A stretch of DNA of 64,000 nt from Rhodobacterales bacterium (GTDB lineage: Bacteria; Pseudomonadota; Alphaproteobacteria; Rhodobacterales; Rhodobacteraceae), in NCBI GenBank assembly GCA_021155205.1, contig JAJNPS010000033.1, forward strand, positions 81,339 to 145,338. Direction: 5' to 3'. Made by a program: the position numbers and the translations under genes. Positions 1-8,375 of this stretch are shown in pieces (position 1 is the first letter of the stretch; each line of letters opens with the position of its first letter). Below the pieces are notes generated by a model. It did not search any database. It saw only the letters and a program-made list of their open reading frames with translations, and was not told where the DNA came from.

Positions 1-336
1 GAGGTGATCCGGCGGGTGAAGTTCACCGAGGATGCGGCACGGCTCTTGGCGCTTTTGGCGGAACGTGGCGCGCAGGGCATCGTGCTCGGCCTGCCGTTGA
101 ACATGGATGGCTCATCCGGGCCAAGGGTGCAGTCCACGCAGGCCTTTGCGCGCAACCTGGAAAGGCTGACGCCGCTGCCGATCGGGTTCTGGGATGAACG
201 GCTGTCCACCGTCGCCGCCGAACGCGCGCTTCTGGAGGCGGATACGTCGCGAAAACGTCGCAAAGAGGTCATCGATCAGGTCGCGGCAGGCTATATCTTG
301 CAGGGCGCGCTGGACCGGCTGGCGCATCTGGCATGA
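1..336 (+). CDS. ruvX: RuvX/YqgF Holliday-junction resolvase-like protein, C-terminal part
   Basis: The reading frame is open from the first base of the window, so the true start lies upstream and only about the last 112 codons are present. The YqgF family is an RNase H-like fold nuclease, linked to Holliday-junction resolution and to pre-16S rRNA processing. Visible family motifs are GLPLNMDGS (near window residue 30) and FWDERLST (near 62), whose acidic residue belongs to the metal-binding active site. The stop overlaps the ATG of the DUF1289 gene by four bases, so the two are probably translated together. Identity is secure from motifs; the N-terminal active-site aspartate is outside the window. 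Confidence 0.9.
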   Translation, partial: EVIRRVKFTEDAARLLALLAERGAQGIVLGLPLNMDGSSGPRVQSTQAFARNLERLTPLPIGFWDERLSTVAAERALLEADTSRKRRKEVIDQVAAGYILQGALDRLAHLA

Positions 337-584
337 AAGACGGGGCCAAGGACGTGCGGGACGAGGTCTGGATGCGTGACGAGGTGCAGTCGCCTTGCGT
401 CAAGCTGTGCGTGGTGCATCCCGAAGAACGCATCTGCGTCGGCTGCTTTCGCACCATCGAGGAAATCTCGACCTGGACGGCGATGTCGCCCGACCAGCGG
501 GCCGCCGTCATGGCCGACCTGCCCGAACGCGCCCCCCGGCTGCGCCAGCGGCGCGGCGGGCGCATGGCCCGGCTGGACCGCTAG
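333..584 (+). CDS. DUF1289 family small protein
   Basis: This is an 83-residue cysteine-containing protein. The order SPCVKLC, then CVGCFRT, then EISTWTAMSPDQR matches the DUF1289 (Fe-S cluster-like, CPC..C..CxGC) family, whose function is unknown. The first cysteine pair and the CxGC motif could bind a metal, which is inference. Its ATG overlaps the ruvX stop by four bases. Its TAG stop lies in the palindrome CTAG at 581-584, whose other strand supplies the stop codon of the convergent ATPase pseudogene, so the two genes end on the same four bases. Confidence 0.85.
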   Translation: MKDGAKDVRDEVWMRDEVQSPCVKLCVVHPEERICVGCFRTIEEISTWTAMSPDQRAAVMADLPERAPRLRQRRGGRMARLDR

Positions 585-1647
585 AGCGCGAAAAGATGCG
601 TCATGCCGGGGTCAAATCCCAGATTGACCGGCGTGCCCAACTGAAAGACCGCATCGCGCGTCAGGGCGGCGATCAACGGCGTGCCGTCGCGCAGCCTGAC
701 CTCGACCACCGTTTCGGACCCCAGGCGTTCGGACAGGATGACGTCGCCATGCAACTGTCCGGGGGCCTTCTGCTCGGACGGCATCAGGTATTGCGGGCGG
801 ATGCCCAGACGCGCCTTTTCGCCGGCGGCCACCCGATCCACGCGCATCGGCACCTCGACCGGATCAAGTGCTGCGTTCCTGACCAGCGCCTTGCCGCCAT
901 CTGTGGACACCACCTCTACCTCCAGAAAATTCATCGAGGGCGCGCCCAGGAACCCGGCGACAAACTCGTTTGACGGGTTGTGATAGAGATCCATCGGGGC
1001 ACCGATCTGCTGCACAAGCCCATCCTTCAGAACGACGATCTTGTCGGCAAGGGTCATCGCCTCGACCTGGTCATGCGTCACATAGACCATCGTGGCCCCC
1101 AGCGCCTTGTGCAGCTTGCCGATCTCCATCCGCATGTCCATGCGCAGGGCGGCGTCAAGGTTGGACAGGGGCTCGTCGAACAGGAAGACCTGCGGTTTGC
1201 GACGATGGCCCGCCCGATGGCGACCCGCTGGCGCTGGCCGCCCGACAGCTGGCTGGGGCGGCGGTCAAGCAGGTGTTCCATCTGCAGGATTCGCGCGGCC
1301 TCGGCCACCTTGGCGGTTTTCTCGGCCTCGCTTGCGTCTGTGATGGTCAGGCCAAAGGCCACATTCTCGCGCACTGTCATGTGGGGAAAGATGGCATAGC
1401 TTTGAAACACCATCGCCACGCCGCGATCCTTGGGCGGCAGGTCGTTCACCACCCGCCCGCCAATCTCGAGTGTCCCGCCCGAAATGTCCTCCAGCCCCGC
1501 TATCATCCGCAGGAGCGTGGATTTGCCGCAGCCCGACGGGCCGACAAAGACGCAGAATTCGCCATCCTCGATGGTGATGTCCACGCCCTTGATGACATGG
1601 GCGCTGCCATAACTTTTCTTCAGACCCGTCAGCGTGATCGCAGCCAT
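581..1647 (-). pseudogene. Sugar ABC transporter ATP-binding protein (MalK/UgpC type), frameshifted
   Basis: This is a CUT1-family ATPase that would energise the adjacent sugar permease. The first frame starts at 1647 (MAAITLTGL) and shows Walker A GPSGCGKST, the Q-loop region VFQSYAIFPHMT and signature LSGGQRQR. After VAN (about 1195) it runs into nonsense. The continuation, from the Walker B/D-loop through MDMRMEIGK, the H-loop YVTHDQVEAM and the TOBE-like C-terminus, is in another frame that ends at 581. Restoring one G in the GG run near 1194-1196 would give one protein of about 355 residues, the normal MalK length. The break is therefore a one-base contraction in or just before Walker B: either decay or a base-calling error. 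Other genes of this operon are also broken. Confidence 0.85.
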
Positions 1648-1651
1648 TGTT

Positions 1652-2644
1652 CTACTCCGCAGCTTGGGCTCGGGGGGAAACGTGCAGCAGGCCATCGGCA
1701 CTCACCGTCACGCGCTCGGGGTCCATGACGTAACCGCCGAACCGCGCCTTGCCGCCATCGGCAAAGCCGAGGATGCGCAGGCCATCATCGGTCTGGACGA
1801 TACGGGCGGCGTAGCGGCGGCAAGGGTCGGCGCCATCAAGGAACGGTCCCGGCGCGACGCGCCACGGCCCGCGCGGATGATCGGCGATCAGGTAATGCGT
1901 GCCGGTTACGGGACTTTGCGGGTTGCCCTTGCGATAGGCGTCGGACCAGTGATGGCCCGAGGTGCAGAATAGGCAGTACCACTGCCTGCCCACCGAAAAG
2001 ACCTGCGGCACCTCAAGCTGGCCAAAGCCGCCGACAAAGACGGGCGGTTGCAGGGTCCATGTCACCAGGTCTGGCGAGGTGGCAAAACCGATTGCGCCGC
2101 CCGCGTTCGGTTCGGCAATCCCCGGCGCGCGGGCGGTGAAATACATCAGCCACCCGTCGCCGCCGGGGTCGCGCATGACCCATGGGTCACGCATCGCGCG
2201 GTCGTGCCAATGGCCAATGGCGTGGTCCTTTTCATACAGGTCCGCGACCGGCCCGGCCAGATCGAGGCAAAGCCCGCCGTTCACCCGCATCCAGGAATGC
2301 CCATCGGTCGAGGTGGCATGGCCGATGCGCTGGTACAGCCCGTCCTCGGACTGCCGCGCGCCGGTGTAGAACAGATGCCAAAGCCCCGCATCGTCCTTCA
2401 GGACCGACCCGGTCCAGGTGGTAAGATCATCCCAGGCGGGACCATCCGAGGGGCGCAACATCGTGCCCAGATGCGTCCAGTTCACCAGATCGCGTGACGT
2501 CGCATGCCCCTGGCTGACGTTGAAATGTCGCAGGTCGGGATCGCCCAGTGACCGGTCCGCCTGCAGGAAATAGCCATGCCAGGTGTCACCATCGCGATAG
2601 TACCAGCTGTCCCAGATCCATTTGCCGTCGATTGCGACGACCAT
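1652..2644 (-). CDS. Glycoside hydrolase with five-bladed propeller fold (GH32/GH43-like)
   Basis: This 330-residue protein is probably a cytoplasmic hydrolase, since no signal peptide is visible. It has the repeated-blade pattern of the GH32/43/68 clans: an N-terminal WIWDSWYY segment, SRDLVNWTHLG, WHLFYTGARQ, RDPWVMRD (resembling the RDP motif of GH32) and TSPDLVTWT. Such enzymes act on fructosides or arabinosides; the exact substrate cannot be read off. It lies four bases upstream of the ATPase gene and just downstream of the permease, which fits intracellular hydrolysis of an imported oligosaccharide. It is the only gene of this ABC operon whose frame is intact. Confidence 0.75.
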   Translation of the reverse strand: MVVAIDGKWIWDSWYYRDGDTWHGYFLQADRSLGDPDLRHFNVSQGHATSRDLVNWTHLGTMLRPSDGPAWDDLTTWTGSVLKDDAGLWHLFYTGARQSEDGLYQRIGHATSTDGHSWMRVNGGLCLDLAGPVADLYEKDHAIGHWHDRAMRDPWVMRDPGGDGWLMYFTARAPGIAEPNAGGAIGFATSPDLVTWTLQPPVFVGGFGQLEVPQVFSVGRQWYCLFCTSGHHWSDAYRKGNPQSPVTGTHYLIADHPRGPWRVAPGPFLDGADPCRRYAARIVQTDDGLRILGFADGGKARFGGYVMDPERVTVSADGLLHVSPRAQAAE

Positions 2645-2656
2645 GATGTTCTCCGT

Positions 2657-3750
2657 TCAGCCCTTGACGCCGGTCGAGGCAATCGAGGCGATAAAGGCGC
2701 GTTGCAGGTAAGCGAGACGGTCAGCACGATGACGAACAGGATCACCGAAATCGCCGAGCCGCCGGAAATGTCCTGCTTGCCATAGCCCCGCTCGATCGCC
2801 TGAAACACGATGGTCTGGGTGCTGTCGAGCGGCCCGCCATTGGTCATCACGTCGATCTGCGAGAAGAGGCCAAACGCCTGCATGGTGATCACCACCAGCA
2901 CCAGCACCGCGGTATTGCGCAGGCCCGGCCAGGTGATGTAGCGGAAGGTCTGCCACTTTGACGCGCCCTCGATCGCCCCCGCCTCGTATAGCGTCGGGCT
3001 GATCGTCTGCAGGCCCGACAGCCAGATCACCATATGGAACCCGACCGCCTGCCAGATCGACATGAAGATGATCGCGCCAAGGGCGGTGTTGGGGTTGCCC
3101 AGCCAGTCCACCTTGGGGATCGCACCGAAACTGATCGCGCCGAGAAGGTTGTTCAAAAGCCCCGACTGCCCGTCATAGATGAACCGCCAGAGCAGCGAGA
3201 CCACGACGATGGAGACAACGACCGGCATGAAATAGATCGCGCGGAACACGTTGATGCCGCGCAGCCGCTGGTTGATCAGAAGGGCCAGACAAAGGGCAAG
3301 ACCTGCCTGAACCGGCGCCACGACGATCACGAAGATGAAGGTGTTGATCACCGCCTTGATGAAGATCGCGTCGCGCGCCAGCACAAAGGTCCGCCCCTCG
3401 CCCCAGCCGAAACTGAACATCTCGCGCATGCCCTCAAGCTGCGGATAGTCCGGGTTGTTGCGGGTGAAGCTGCGGATGGCGGGATATTCGGGCTGGCCAG
3501 CCGCGTCGAGCTTGATGGCGCCCGCATCATCCCGCACCGGGTCCAGAGTGATCGTCGACATGCCCAGAAGCTGCCGGTAATTCGACAAACCGGTAAATTC
3601 CGTCGGGCTTGGCGAAATCAGCCGCTGGTTGGTAAAGCTGAGCCCGATGGCGAAAAGGAACGGCAGGATGACGAACATCGCCATCAGGAATGCCGCCGGT
3701 CCGGCCATCAGCCAGCCTGTGCGATTTGATTGCAGGAATTTGGACGCCAT
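2657..3750 (-). pseudogene. Sugar ABC permease (MalF type) fused out of frame to the tail of a MalG-type permease
   Basis: From ATG 3750 (MASKFLQSNR) about 345 residues encode a MalF-type inner-membrane permease: an N-terminal membrane segment, a periplasmic loop, further membrane helices, and the coupling-loop EAA region EAGAIEGASKWQTFRYITWP. The frame then departs from the family at about 2700-2715, after VLTVSL. In another frame the DNA continues as LQRAFIASIASTGVKG and a stop at 2657. That ending, QR followed by a TGxKG terminus, is typical of the second, MalG-type permease of these operons, and no other trace of that gene exists here. The simplest reading is a deletion of roughly 0.8 kb that removed nearly all of permease 2. 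A collapsed assembly would look the same. Confidence 0.7.
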
Positions 3751-3831
3751 GGCGGTCTCGCTCTGCAAGGGGCTGCGGGATGTGGAAATGGGTGGCGCAC
3801 CAGTGCCGGACCAGAATCGGGGGGGCAAAGG

Positions 3832-3857
3832 GGGGGCGGCGGCGTGGCGCCGCCCCC
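3832..3857 (-). terminator. GC-rich hairpin between binding-protein and permease genes
   Basis: Arms 3832-3841 and 3848-3857 are exact 10-base complements around a six-base loop, in the 232-bp gap downstream of the binding-protein gene. There is no U tract. Hairpins in this position commonly stabilise the binding-protein mRNA and reduce read-through into the permease, as in maltose-type operons. Nothing else in 3751-3982 looks coding. Confidence 0.55.
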
Positions 3858-3982
3858 AGGTGCCGGGGCGGGAGGCCCCCTAGAGTCTGTCCGGCGCAGA
3901 TAGAGGCGTCGGCCATCCTCTCGGTTCCTTGATGGTCGCCTGTCTTTCGACAAAACCGCGCGCCACTTTTGTCGGACAGGCT

Positions 3983-5238
3983 TTAGTGACCGTAGCCGCC
4001 GTTCTTTTCGATGTCGGCGTTGATCTCGTCCACGGCCGCATCAAGGGTGGCCGCGACGTCGGCTCCGTTGGCGATGTCGGCCATCACCTTTTCAAAGACC
4101 TTGGCCTGCACGACGTAGCCGGGCGTCACCGGGCGTACCAGCGCCTGTGCCTTTGTCAGGTCGAAGAACACGGCCATCGGCCCGCCGTCCTTGTAGTTTT
4201 CGGTCAGCGCCGCGGCCGTTTTCGTGGCGGGGATCAGCCCGATGCCGTTCGAGAAATCGGCCAGATACTTGTCCTGCAGCGCGAACTGGATGAAGGCCGA
4301 AGCGCCGTCAGGATACTTGGAAGCCGCAGAAACACCAAACTGCCAGCTGGCTGCCCCGATCTTGGGACCGTTGCCGAAATCAGGGGCCGGCAGGAACACG
4401 GTGTCAGGAAACTGCTTCAGCGTGTTCAGCGCCGCCCAGTTGCCGTTCCACGAGAACGCATACTTGCCCGCGGCAAAACCGCCGTCACGGTCCGCCGGGT
4501 CCTGCGTCGCCTGCGCATAGCCGTTGGCAAAGAGGCCCTGCCACCAGTTCCCGAACTTGAGGGCTGCTTCGCCGTTCAGGGCGCCTTCGGCGGTCTTGTA
4601 GGTGGTCCGGTCCACGATGTCGCCACCGAAGGACTGAAGAAAGGGCGAAAAGGCATAAGGATACCATTCTCCGGTCCAGGCCATGCCCGGATCAAACGCA
4701 TATTCGAACTTGCCCGAGGCCTTTGCGGCATCCAGCGCCGCCATGAACTCTTCGCCGGTCCAGGGTTCGGCAAGCGTCGGGATGCGCAGACCCAGCGCGT
4801 CCAGATAGGACTGGCGTGTGACCAGCGCGACAGCGGCATCCCACAAGCCGATCGAATAGAGCTTTCCGCCCCAGACGCCCTTGGTGCCCGGCAGGAATTC
4901 GCCACCACCGCCTCGTCAAGCCGAAGCGGCTGCATATAGCCCGCCCAGGCCCAGTTCGGCATGACCGGGCCATCCACATCCAGAATGTCGGGAAGATTTC
5001 CAGCCAGCGCGCCGGCCACCACGCTGTCGTTGTAGGCACCCTGGGGAAAGCTTTGCAGCTCGACCTTCCAGTCGGCCTGACTTGCGTTGAAGTCGGCCAC
5101 GATCTGATCAATGATCTTCGATTGAACCTCGTTGCCTGCACCATGATACCACATGGTCAGTGTTGTTTGTGCCTGCGCGGCCCCGCCCAGCACGGCGGCG
5201 ACAATCGCCGCGCCCGCAAGCCATCCCGAATGTTTCAT
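3983..5238 (-). pseudogene. Sugar ABC transporter substrate-binding protein, frameshifted
   Basis: This is an extracellular solute-binding protein family 1 member. ATG 5238 follows a GGAGGA ribosome site. The first 23 residues (MKHSGWLAGAAIVAAVLGG, then AAQA) form a Sec signal peptide. Mature features include TLTMWYHGAG, VADFNAS and LPDILDVDGP. The frame breaks near 4895-4898, after the residues AVVAN; the continuation, FLPGTKG then LWDAAVALVTRQS, lies in the next frame to the stop at 3983. One missing base in an A/T run (two instead of three) accounts for it. Repaired, the protein would be about 418 residues, normal for the family. The start overlaps the stop of the LacI remnant by four bases, so the repressor and the transporter were once one operon. 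Confidence 0.85.
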
Positions 5239-5705
5239 TGTTTGTCCTCCCTGACGGTTTTCAAATGGGTGATGTTGGTCTGGCGCCGTTCCGTCACGGA
5301 ACCGCGCCAGTAGACAGGGCCGGCAACCAGTGTTGGCCCATCGCTCGCGGGGCTTTGCCCGGCAATCATGGCCAGGATGCGCTGCGCGGTGCGCACGCCC
5401 ATGGCAGCATATGGCAGTTCCACCGTGGTCAATGGGGATAGAGCGTCTCGGCGATGACGCGGTAATTGTCATACCCTGCCACCGAGATTTCCTCGGGCAG
5501 TTTCATTCCGCGGGACCGCAGGATGCCGTAGACCTTGAGCGCCATCTTGTCGTTGCCGCAGCAAAGTGCTGTCGGCGCAAGGGCGTCGCCGCGATGTTGG
5601 ACCGCAGCGTAAGATTGGCAATGCGCCGATGTCCGGCGGCAATCACGCGCGCCACCAGATCGTGCTGGCCGCGCCGGTCGTCGGGCAGAATGCTGGGCGT
5701 CCGTG
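5235..5705 (-). pseudogene. LacI-family repressor remnant, C-terminal sensor only
   Basis: Three frames carry consecutive pieces of a LacI-type ligand-binding domain: LPDDRRGQHDLVARVIAAGHRR, with LTLRSNIAAT (about 5700-5590); then ALCCGNDKMALKVYGILRS with ISVAGYDNYRVIAETLYP (about 5580-5440); then LTTVELPYAAMG through EDKQ to the stop at 5235. The helix-turn-helix and first half of the sensor are absent, because rpiR now occupies that position. About 60 residues expected between the first two pieces are also missing. The last break is a C-run contraction at 5434-5437. The gene cannot make a DNA-binding repressor. It presumably once regulated the sugar ABC operon that follows it. Confidence 0.8.
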
Positions 5706-5789
5706 CGAAACATCGGTGCATCAAAAATTGCGATTGCAGCGATCCTGCATTGCCTGCAAGCTTGGCAAAACCCGCGCAAGGCCTGCACC

Positions 5790-6662
5790 ATGATCCCCAG
5801 CGAGACGCCAACCAGCTACGAGGACCTGATCCGGGTCATCCACAACCGCTATGACGACATGAGCAGGACCTATCAGAAGATTGCCGTCTATCTGACGCAG
5901 AACCCCAATGACGTGGCGGTGATGTCGGTCAATGCCATCGGCGACAGGACCGGCATCCATGCGTCAAGCTTCGTGCGCTATGCGCAGTCGCTGGGGTTTC
6001 GCGGGTTCAAGGAACTGCAGGCCGTGTTCCAGCGTCGGCTGACCACCGCCGCACCGGGGTTCGATGCCCGCATCCGCGCGCTGGAGGATGAACTTGGGCC
6101 GAAAGAGGATCGCAGCGACCTGGGCTTTCTGCGCGATCTTGTCGTGCGGGATGTCACCTCGCTGCAGGATCTTCTGGCAAACATTTCCGCCACCCAGATC
6201 GCGGAGGCGGCCGCGTTGATGGAGGCTGCCGACACGATCTATCTGGTCGGCCAGTTGCGCTCTGCGCCTGTGGCCGAGCTCATGCGCTACATGCTGACGA
6301 TGCTGGGCAAGCGCACGGTTCTGCTGGATGCGGGCGGCGGGCTGTCAACCCACATGGCCAGGGTCATGCAGCCAGGCGATCTGCTGTTTGCGGTGTCGTT
6401 CCGGTTCTATGCGACCGAGGTGGTCAATATCGTCGAGGCGGTCGCGGCGCGCGGGGTGCCGGTCGTGGCGATGTCCGACAGCACCCTGTCGCCGCTGGCG
6501 AAATCGGCGCGGGTCCTGTTCGCGATCCCGGAACATGAATACACCTTTTCGCGCAGCCTTGCCGCGCCGATGTGCCTGGCGCAGGCGCTGACCGTGGCGC
6601 TGGCCGCACGGCTGCAGCAGGACCGCGACAGTCCGCGCATTCCCGTCGTCACGCAGACCTGA
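5790..6662 (+). CDS. RpiR/MurR-family transcriptional regulator
   Basis: This 290-residue protein has an N-terminal RpiR helix-turn-helix (about residues 10-80, with SRTYQKIAVYLTQNP and TGIHASSFVRYAQSLGFRGF) and a C-terminal SIS sugar-phosphate-binding domain (about 125-260, with DTIYLVGQLRSAP and ISFRFYATEVVNIVEA-like text). Start 5790 (MIPSETPTS) is preferred over the upstream in-frame ATG at 5703, because family alignment begins there. It ends four bases from the convergent SDR gene. IolR of rhizobia belongs to this family and represses inositol genes, so it is the likely regulator of the neighbouring iolD/iolE locus; that link is inference from position. Confidence 0.85.
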   Translation: MIPSETPTSYEDLIRVIHNRYDDMSRTYQKIAVYLTQNPNDVAVMSVNAIGDRTGIHASSFVRYAQSLGFRGFKELQAVFQRRLTTAAPGFDARIRALEDELGPKEDRSDLGFLRDLVVRDVTSLQDLLANISATQIAEAAALMEAADTIYLVGQLRSAPVAELMRYMLTMLGKRTVLLDAGGGLSTHMARVMQPGDLLFAVSFRFYATEVVNIVEAVAARGVPVVAMSDSTLSPLAKSARVLFAIPEHEYTFSRSLAAPMCLAQALTVALAARLQQDRDSPRIPVVTQT

Positions 6663-6666
6663 CCCG

Positions 6667-7470
6667 TCAGGCCAGGTGCATCGGCCCCAGCGGCACCGGC
6701 ATGCCTTCGGCAACGGCCCCCCAGACCGACTGGTCGAAATTGACGATCGCCCCGGTCATCAGCCCCGCATCGTCCGACACCAGGAAGTTGACCGCCCGCG
6801 CTGCCTCTGCCGGGTCCACCAGCCGCCCGAACGGCAGTGCCGCGGCGGCCCTTGCCTCCCAGTCAGGATCGCCCCCGGCGTTTTGGATGTTGCGCTCATT
6901 GTCCGAGGCCATCCAGCCGACATTCAACTGGTTCACCCGGATGCGGTTGGCCATCACCGAAAACGCGGTGTTCGCGGTCAGCGTGGTCAGGGCCCCCTTG
7001 GACGCGCAATAGGCATTGATGAAGGGTTGCCCGGCCAGCGCGGAGATCGACCCGATGTTGCAGATCGCGCCTTCGATCCCCTTTGCGATCATCAGCCGGA
7101 TCGCCGCCTGCATCAGGAAATAGGGACCGCGCACGTTGGTGGCAAACAGCGCGTCAAAGGTTTCGGGCGACGTGTCAAGGATGGTACCCCGCGCGGTCGA
7201 GGCCCCGGCATTGACCAGCACATCCAGGCGGCCAAACCGGCGGTCGGTTTCCGCGACAACCCGCTGGCAATCCTCGACCGAGGCGAAATCCGCCTGCACG
7301 AACAGCGCCGGGCAAGGCAGGCTGTCGGCGACCGCCTGCCCCTTGGCCGCATTGCGCCCGGTGATCACGACCCCGGCCGCCCCCGCCGCCGCCAGCCGCC
7401 GCGCAATTGCCGCGCCCAACCCTTGCGTCGCGCCGGTGACGACGCAGACCTTGCCATCCATCCGGTTCAA
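6667..7470 (-). CDS. SDR-family NAD(P)-dependent oxidoreductase
   Basis: This 267-residue classical short-chain dehydrogenase has the cofactor motif TGATQGLG near residue 13, VNAG in the NNAG position, a serine in NIGSIS and the active-site YCASK. It is the last gene of the leftward iolD-iolE-SDR operon, and its ATG overlaps the iolE stop by four bases. Oxidation of a polyol or cyclitol hydroxyl is the natural guess, but SDR substrate cannot be read from sequence. The C-terminal extension after NFDQSVWGAV is slightly longer than in most classical SDRs. Confidence 0.85.
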   Translation of the reverse strand: MNRMDGKVCVVTGATQGLGAAIARRLAAAGAAGVVITGRNAAKGQAVADSLPCPALFVQADFASVEDCQRVVAETDRRFGRLDVLVNAGASTARGTILDTSPETFDALFATNVRGPYFLMQAAIRLMIAKGIEGAICNIGSISALAGQPFINAYCASKGALTTLTANTAFSVMANRIRVNQLNVGWMASDNERNIQNAGGDPDWEARAAAALPFGRLVDPAEAARAVNFLVSDDAGLMTGAIVNFDQSVWGAVAEGMPVPLGPMHLA

Positions 7471-8369
7471 GCGACGACCTCGTAGCCTGCGGCCGTCATC
7501 ACACGCATCAGTTCCTTGTGACCCACCTCAGCCATTTTCAGCGGCGGGTTGACCTTGGGGTCTTGTTCCGCCTCCACCACGAACCAGCCTTCATAGCCAT
7601 GATCGGCCAGACGTTTCACGATGGCCGCGAAATCAAGGCTGCCATCGCCAGGCACGGTAAAGGCGCCCTTGATCACGGCATCAAGGAAACTGTCCTTTGA
7701 CCAGTCGAGGCTGTCCAGCACCGACTGGCGGATGTCCTTGGTGTGAACATGCTTGATGCGCGCATGGTGATTGTCGATCGCGCGCAGCACGTTGCCGCGT
7801 GCGAAATGCAGGTGTCCGGCGTCGAGCAATAGCGGGATCCCCTCGCCCGACTGCGCCATGAAGGCGTCAAGCTCCGCCTCGTACATCACCACGGCGCCCA
7901 TGTGGTGATGATAGACCAGCGGCATGCCCTGTTCGGCGCAGAACTCGCCCAGCGCCGTCACCTTGCGCGCATAGGATCTCATCTCAACGTCCGACAGCAC
8001 GGGCTTGGTCGCCAGCGGTGCCGCGCGGTCGCCCTGCACGGACCGGCCGACCTCGCCATAGACGATGCAAGGAGCGTCTACCGCCTTGAAAAGGTCAATC
8101 ATCGGCTGGATGCGGTCCTTGTTTGCCGAGAGACCCTCATCCACCAGCGTGCCGGAAAACCACCCGCCGCACAGGGTCACGTCCGCGGCCTTCAGGATCG
8201 GCAGCATCGCGCGGGCAGTCTCGGGGAACCGGCGGCCCTTTTCCATGCCGGTGAACCCGGCAGAACGCGACTGCGCCAAGCATTCCTCAAGGCTGACATC
8301 ATCGCTCAGGTCGGGCAGATCGTCGTTCCACCAGGCGATGGGCGACATGCCCAGTTTGGCTTTCAGCAT
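7467..8369 (-). CDS. iolE: Myo-inosose-2 dehydratase-like TIM-barrel protein (IolE family)
   Basis: This 300-residue xylose-isomerase-like TIM barrel resembles IolE, which removes water from 2-keto-myo-inositol (EC 4.2.1.44). Features include the N-terminal GMSPIAWWNDDLPDLS, which matches the family's P-I-x-W-x-N-DD opening, the histidines of PLVYHHHMGAV, the metal-ligand region LLLDAGHLHFARG and HVHTKDIR. It sits six bases downstream of iolD, the enzyme that uses its product in the canonical pathway. Related inosose dehydratases acting on other inositol stereoisomers cannot be excluded. Confidence 0.85.
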   Translation of the reverse strand: MLKAKLGMSPIAWWNDDLPDLSDDVSLEECLAQSRSAGFTGMEKGRRFPETARAMLPILKAADVTLCGGWFSGTLVDEGLSANKDRIQPMIDLFKAVDAPCIVYGEVGRSVQGDRAAPLATKPVLSDVEMRSYARKVTALGEFCAEQGMPLVYHHHMGAVVMYEAELDAFMAQSGEGIPLLLDAGHLHFARGNVLRAIDNHHARIKHVHTKDIRQSVLDSLDWSKDSFLDAVIKGAFTVPGDGSLDFAAIVKRLADHGYEGWFVVEAEQDPKVNPPLKMAEVGHKELMRVMTAAGYEVVA

Positions 8370-8375
8370 TTTCCC

